Assembly (NCBI GenBank): GCA_012295275.1
Contig: CM022672.1
Location: forward strand, 11,045,904-11,109,903
Direction of reading: 5' to 3'
Length of the DNA stretch: 64,000 nucleotides
Source of the DNA: Chrysomallon squamiferum
Taxonomy: Eukaryota > Mollusca > Gastropoda > Neomphalida > Peltospiridae
Shown here in pieces: positions 61,101 to 64,000 of this stretch. Numbering within the stretch: position 1 is the stretch's first letter; each line of letters begins with the position of its first letter. The position numbers were made by a program, and so were the translations under genes. The notes under the pieces are model-generated. The model searched no databases. It was not told the DNA's origin and was given only the letters and a program-made list of their open reading frames with translations.

Positions 61101-63949
61101 TTATTTTTTGAAATGTAATAAGAAGATTTATCTTAGAATCTGTAATATGCATTCATTTGCCCACATCATAATGTAATGGAATACTGATTTGTTGTTTTAT
61201 CCTTTTCACAAATGAATATTTTGGAACTGAAAAGCTGAATGAATATTAAGAGAAATATTATGAATGATGAAGAAAATATGTAGCAGTAATTTTTTGGAGA
61301 TGTTGTTGAGTGACTACTAATTTATTACACTTACATCAATCAGCATATCTTGAATCATTTTAAAAAGATAAAGCTGAAAATTGGAAAAAATATTTCTGTT
61401 TTATAGAAAATCTGTCATAACATTTGAAGATAATTTGAATGAAATTCCACTCCAGACTAATGACATGGTGTTTTATAAGTGCTATTTTGAAACAACATAA
61501 AACTTGTATAACAGACCAACAAGTACATGTAAAGTAGATTTTAACAAACCAACAATCACGGAAATTCAGATTTATTAGCTATTTCTTTTTTGACATCCAA
61601 ATGTCTGCAGGTTTACACTCCAGTGGACTAACATTTAATTGTATATAATTAAAATTGCATTGTATATAAAAGTTTCTATAAATTTTTGAAAAATGTTTTT
61701 AATCAAATTCCCATTTCAGTTATGCCTCATTAAAAGATAAAAGTTATTGATAAAACAGTATTAATGAAAATAAAGAAATGTATAGAGTTGAATAATTAAA
61801 TATTTTATATATATATTTTAAATAAGGCTTTTCAGATCTCTTTCTTTGTGTGTGTCTCTCGATCTTTCTTTTTTTTAATTGATTCTTCAAAATAAATGAA
61901 TGAAAACACTGAGAAAGTAATTTTAAATTGTTGTTTCAGATGAAATTACAGCAGCATTTAGAAGGTTTGGACCTCTTGTTGTTGATTGGCCACATAAAGC
62001 AGAATCCAAAAGTTACTTCCCTCCAAAAGGTAATAAAAATCATGTCTGTGAATAAAAATAAATAAACATTCTAACTGATGAATATAGTTTCAATTAATTA
62101 AAATTAAATATAAAAAAAATAAAACTTTTTCTGTTGTTTTTCAATTATTTGCTTTGTATTCCTGTTGAATGGTATTAGGAAAATTAAAACTTAGAAAAAA
62201 TATATTAGAATGTGTTAACATGATATATGATTAATCTTGTAAAAGAATGAAACTGCTAGTAATATTATTCTAAATCTAACTCTTCATTTCAGGATATTGC
62301 TTTTTGATATTTCAAGATGAAATGTCTGTACAACATCTTATTGAAGCTTGTTTAATGGATGAAGATAAACTGTATTGGTGTGTTTCCAGCCCAACAATGA
62401 AGGACAAACCAGTATGTCTTTTTATCCAATATTTTCATTCTGCATATGTTAAATTAAAAGTTTAAAAAACTTTGAAAAATAATAAAACACTTTAAATATT
62501 TCTGATTATAAAGATCTGAAAAATGTTGTTCAAGATAGAATGAATTTTGTTAAAGACTATAGAATATGTCAATGTAAACCAATAAACTACATGTAAAACA
62601 TTTTTTAATCAGCTTTTTTAGATGATTAAAATATATTTATCTTTTGTTCATACACTGATCATTTGCCCTTTTCTCTCAAACATAGGTTCAGATTCGACCA
62701 TGGAATTTAAGTGATTCTGATTTTGTAATGGATGGATCACAACCATTAGACCCAAGGAAAACAATATTTGTTGGTGGTGTTCCAAGGCCTTTACGTGCAG
62801 GTATAAAATATCTCTTAAATGGGTTTTCTTTTTTCAGTACAGGTTCCATTTCGATACATTTCTCTATATTTATTGTTATTGTTTTTATTATTTCTGTAAG
62901 CCATCATTATACATGATGGCCTTTAAATCTTGTATTTCTCAGTATACATCCTCCAAATAACAATAAACCTTTTTATATTTCTCTGTCAGTTTCTTGGTTC
63001 ATCTGAAAATAACTAAAGCAAAATGTCTTTTTTTTAACATTATATTAAATTAAGTGTTCTGTCCAGATTTTTTAAGTAACAGAACTGTTTGTTTTCTTTT
63101 GTATTAATGCATGGATAAATGCCGTACACAAACATTTTTGTCTTCACAATATTAGGTATCAAGTGCAATAGGCACAAAAGTAGATTGAAATGATGATGAA
63201 GCAAAAGCTATAAAAAATTTAATTTATTATCTGTTTGTTTTCATATTTTATTAACATGGTTTGATGATCATAAATAGAAAACGGGTTGAATTTGGTTAGT
63301 AACATTTTTTTTTTTTCCTCAAAGTGGAACTTGCCATGATTATGGACCGTCTGTATGGAGGAGTTTGCTATGCAGGAATTGATACAGACCCAGAATTAAA
63401 ATACCCTAAAGGAGCAGGAAGAGTTGCATTTTCAAATCAGCAGAGTTACATTGCTGCCATTAGTGCAAGATTTGTCCAACTTCAGCATGGAGACATTGAT
63501 AAAAGGGTAATTGATTAAATGTGTTTGAAAATATTACAGTGGTTTTCATAAATGTTTAGGTTAAGATACTTCAGAATTAATTCAGTTTTAATTTGTCCTT
63601 ATCATTATAATTAATTTCCATTAGAAATGTCTTTCATGCTAACAACTTTCAATATGTTTGAAAGCAGATAAAAATATTTTCAAAGATAAGACCAATAAAA
63701 TATTGTTATATTGTCTTTTAGGTTGAAGTAAAACCATATGTTCTTGACGATCAGATGTGTGATGAATGTCAGGGTGCAAGATGTGGAGGCAAGTTTGCAC
63801 CCTTCTTTTGTGCAAATGTTACATGCTTGCAGTACTACTGTGAGTACTGTTGGGCACAAATTCATTCACGTCCAGGAAGAGAATTTCACAAGCCTCTTGT
63901 CAAAGAAGGAGCTGATAGGCCAAGAGCAGTGCCATTCCGTTGGTGCTAG
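54246..63949 (+). CDS. CPEB2-4: CPEB2-4 family (Orb2-like) cytoplasmic polyadenylation element-binding protein, complete coding sequence
   Basis: Nine coding exons (54246-55103, 57933-58019, 59508-59610, 60595-60762, 61940-62029, 62293-62411, 62686-62800, 63325-63506, 63722-63949) join without frame error into 649 codons and a TAG. Residues 1-392 are Ser/Asn/Gln/Pro-rich and mostly disordered. RRM1 starts at about 393 (KVFVGGLPPDID) with its RNP1 at KGYCFLIF; RRM2 starts at about 500 (KTIFVGGVPRPLRAVE) with RNP1 GAGRVAFSN. Residues 587-630 form the C-terminal ZZ zinc domain (CDEC, CGGKFAPFFC, CEYCWAQIH). The linker VQIRPWNLSDSDFV is diagnostic of the CPEB2-4 branch rather than CPEB1. Family knowledge: cytoplasmic mRNA binding and translational control, including synaptic plasticity in animals. 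The start has an in-frame stop 18 bases upstream. Divergent from MARCHF5. Confidence 0.97.
55104..57932 (+). other. CPEB2-4: CPEB intron 1 (between coding exons 1 and 2)
   Basis: 2829 bases, gtgagt to ttctatag. Mostly AT-rich, with a TTA run at 55419-55443 and a perfect 12-bp hairpin at 56420-56446. The open frame 57478-57680 is not supported as an exon. Confidence 0.9.
56420..56446. repeat. Perfect 12-bp hairpin in CPEB intron
   Basis: gttgttctgttt, a 3-base loop (cca) and aaacagaacaac. Flanking bases extend the pairing partly. Confidence 0.88.
57933..58019 (+). CDS. CPEB2-4: CPEB coding exon 2 (29-codon, phase 0-0)
   Basis: 87 bases between ttctatag and gtaagt. It encodes GDCNIKQMDLSNKVKEMNNV and a basic tail KRRHGGRN. 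Both ends are phase 0, so skipping would keep the frame. Vertebrate CPEB2-4 genes have small alternatively spliced exons in this same region before RRM1. Confidence 0.85.
58020..59507 (+). other. CPEB2-4: CPEB intron 2
   Basis: 1488 bases, gtaagt to tttttcag. AT-rich, no gene seen. Confidence 0.9.
59508..59610 (+). CDS. CPEB2-4: CPEB coding exon 3
   Basis: 103 bases, residues 316-349 plus one base. Encodes DRPASFDTMRFPTLETQLLD then IMRTTQDAQIEQFK, matching the family segment (S/L)E(N/T)xLxDIMR. Donor gtaaat. Confidence 0.94.
59611..60594 (+). other. CPEB2-4: CPEB intron 3
   Basis: 984 bases, gtaaat to tttttatag. A-runs near 59732 and 59999, T-run near 60292. Confidence 0.92.
60595..60762 (+). 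CDS. CPEB2-4: CPEB coding exon 4 (start of RRM1)
   Basis: 168 bases, residues 350-405, phase 1 at both ends. A Ser/Pro/Asn-rich linker precedes NGGERVERFSRKVFVGGLPP, the conserved entry to RRM1 with its RNP2 motif. Confidence 0.97.
60763..61939 (+). other. CPEB2-4: CPEB intron 4
   Basis: 1177 bases splitting RRM1 after PPDIDE, gtaaat to tgtttcag. No other feature seen. Confidence 0.93.
61940..62029 (+). CDS. CPEB2-4: CPEB coding exon 5 (RRM1)
   Basis: 90 bases, residues 406-435. DEITAAFRRFGPLVVDWPHK continues to AESKSYFPPK, nearly invariant in CPEB2-4. Confidence 0.97.
62293..62411 (+). CDS. CPEB2-4: CPEB coding exon 6 (RRM1 end)
   Basis: 119 bases, residues 436-475. GYCFLIFQDEMSVQHLIEAC carries RNP1, with family-variable changes, and CVSSPTMKDKP leads to the inter-RRM linker. 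Confidence 0.97.
62686..62800 (+). CDS. CPEB2-4: CPEB coding exon 7 (linker and RRM2 RNP2)
   Basis: 115 bases, residues 476-513 plus one base. VQIRPWNLSDSDFVMDGSQP is followed by KTIFVGGVPRPLRA. Acceptor ctcaaacatag, donor gtataa. An open frame reads through the donor but loses similarity there. Confidence 0.97.
62801..63324 (+). other. CPEB2-4: CPEB intron 7
   Basis: 524 bases, gtataa to cctcaaag. Nothing else seen. Confidence 0.93.
63325..63506 (+). CDS. CPEB2-4: CPEB coding exon 8 (RRM2)
   Basis: 182 bases, residues 514-574. VELAMIMDRLYGGVCYAGID and GAGRVAFSNQQSYIAAISAR are essentially identical to vertebrate CPEB2-4, giving the RRM2 fold and its RNP1. Confidence 0.98.
63722..63949 (+). 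CDS. CPEB2-4: CPEB coding exon 9 (ZZ zinc domain and stop)
   Basis: 228 bases, residues 575-649 and TAG. Contains the cross-braced ZZ set with cysteines at 587, 590, 595, 604, 609, 614 and 617 and histidines at 622 and 630. Ends in FRWC. The 3' UTR continues beyond the window. Confidence 0.98.
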   Translation, partial: VEVKPYVLDDQMCDECQGARCGGKFAPFFCANVTCLQYYCEYCWAQIHSRPGREFHKPLVKEGADRPRAVPFRWC

Positions 63950-64000
63950 GTTGTTGATCATGTGGATGGACAAAACAAGAAGTAACTAATGAACTGCCAT
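63950..64000 (+). other. CPEB2-4: CPEB 3' untranslated region (partial)
   Basis: Sequence after the TAG to the window end. No polyadenylation signal within the visible part. Confidence 0.7.

Noticed and set aside
62728-62916. 62-codon frame starting in CPEB exon 7
   Set aside because: It is exon 7 read past its gtataa donor into the intron.

Overview
This is a eukaryotic, AT-rich genomic window with long introns and very many simple repeats. The two host genes encode proteins close to their animal orthologues. Together with the low GC, the long introns and the dense CA, GA, TAA and poly(A) tracts, this suggests a lophotrochozoan, most likely a mollusc and plausibly a cephalopod. That assignment is inference; no rRNA or mitochondrial marker is present.

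The window holds two protein-coding host genes arranged head to head. (1) On the minus strand, from 47801 down past the left edge, is MARCHF5, a membrane RING-CH E3 ubiquitin ligase of the outer mitochondrial membrane. Five coding exons are visible (47767-47801, 47025-47230, 46636-46766, 45787-45973, 342-505) and encode 241 codons. The last exon, about 38 residues by comparison with the human protein, lies outside. Its fourth intron (506-45786) is about 45 kb long and fills most of the window. (2) On the plus strand is a complete coding sequence for a CPEB2-4 (Orb2-type) cytoplasmic polyadenylation element-binding protein. It has nine coding exons from 54246 to 63949 and encodes 649 residues: a disordered N-terminus, two RRMs and a C-terminal ZZ zinc domain. 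Every junction has GT-AG sites and a consistent phase.

The giant MARCHF5 intron contains a decayed pogo/Tigger transposase (15816-18120, minus strand) with two in-frame stops and nested internal duplications, and a duplicated YY1-like/E-box sequence module next to it (18555-18885). It also has several old degenerate tandem repeats, small palindromes and many microsatellites. The 6.4 kb between the two start codons contains three ETS-type motifs at the MARCHF5 5' end, long GA and TG/GA tracts, a 137-bp foldback repeat (50984-51120) and a 197-bp MITE-like element (52885-53081).

MARCHF5 and CPEB3 are also head-to-head neighbours in the human genome, so this pair looks like an ancient conserved gene linkage. 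I see no bacterial-type system, CRISPR array, rRNA or tRNA gene. No clearly new molecular system stands out. The strongest leads are the conserved divergent gene pair and the small structured repeat elements.
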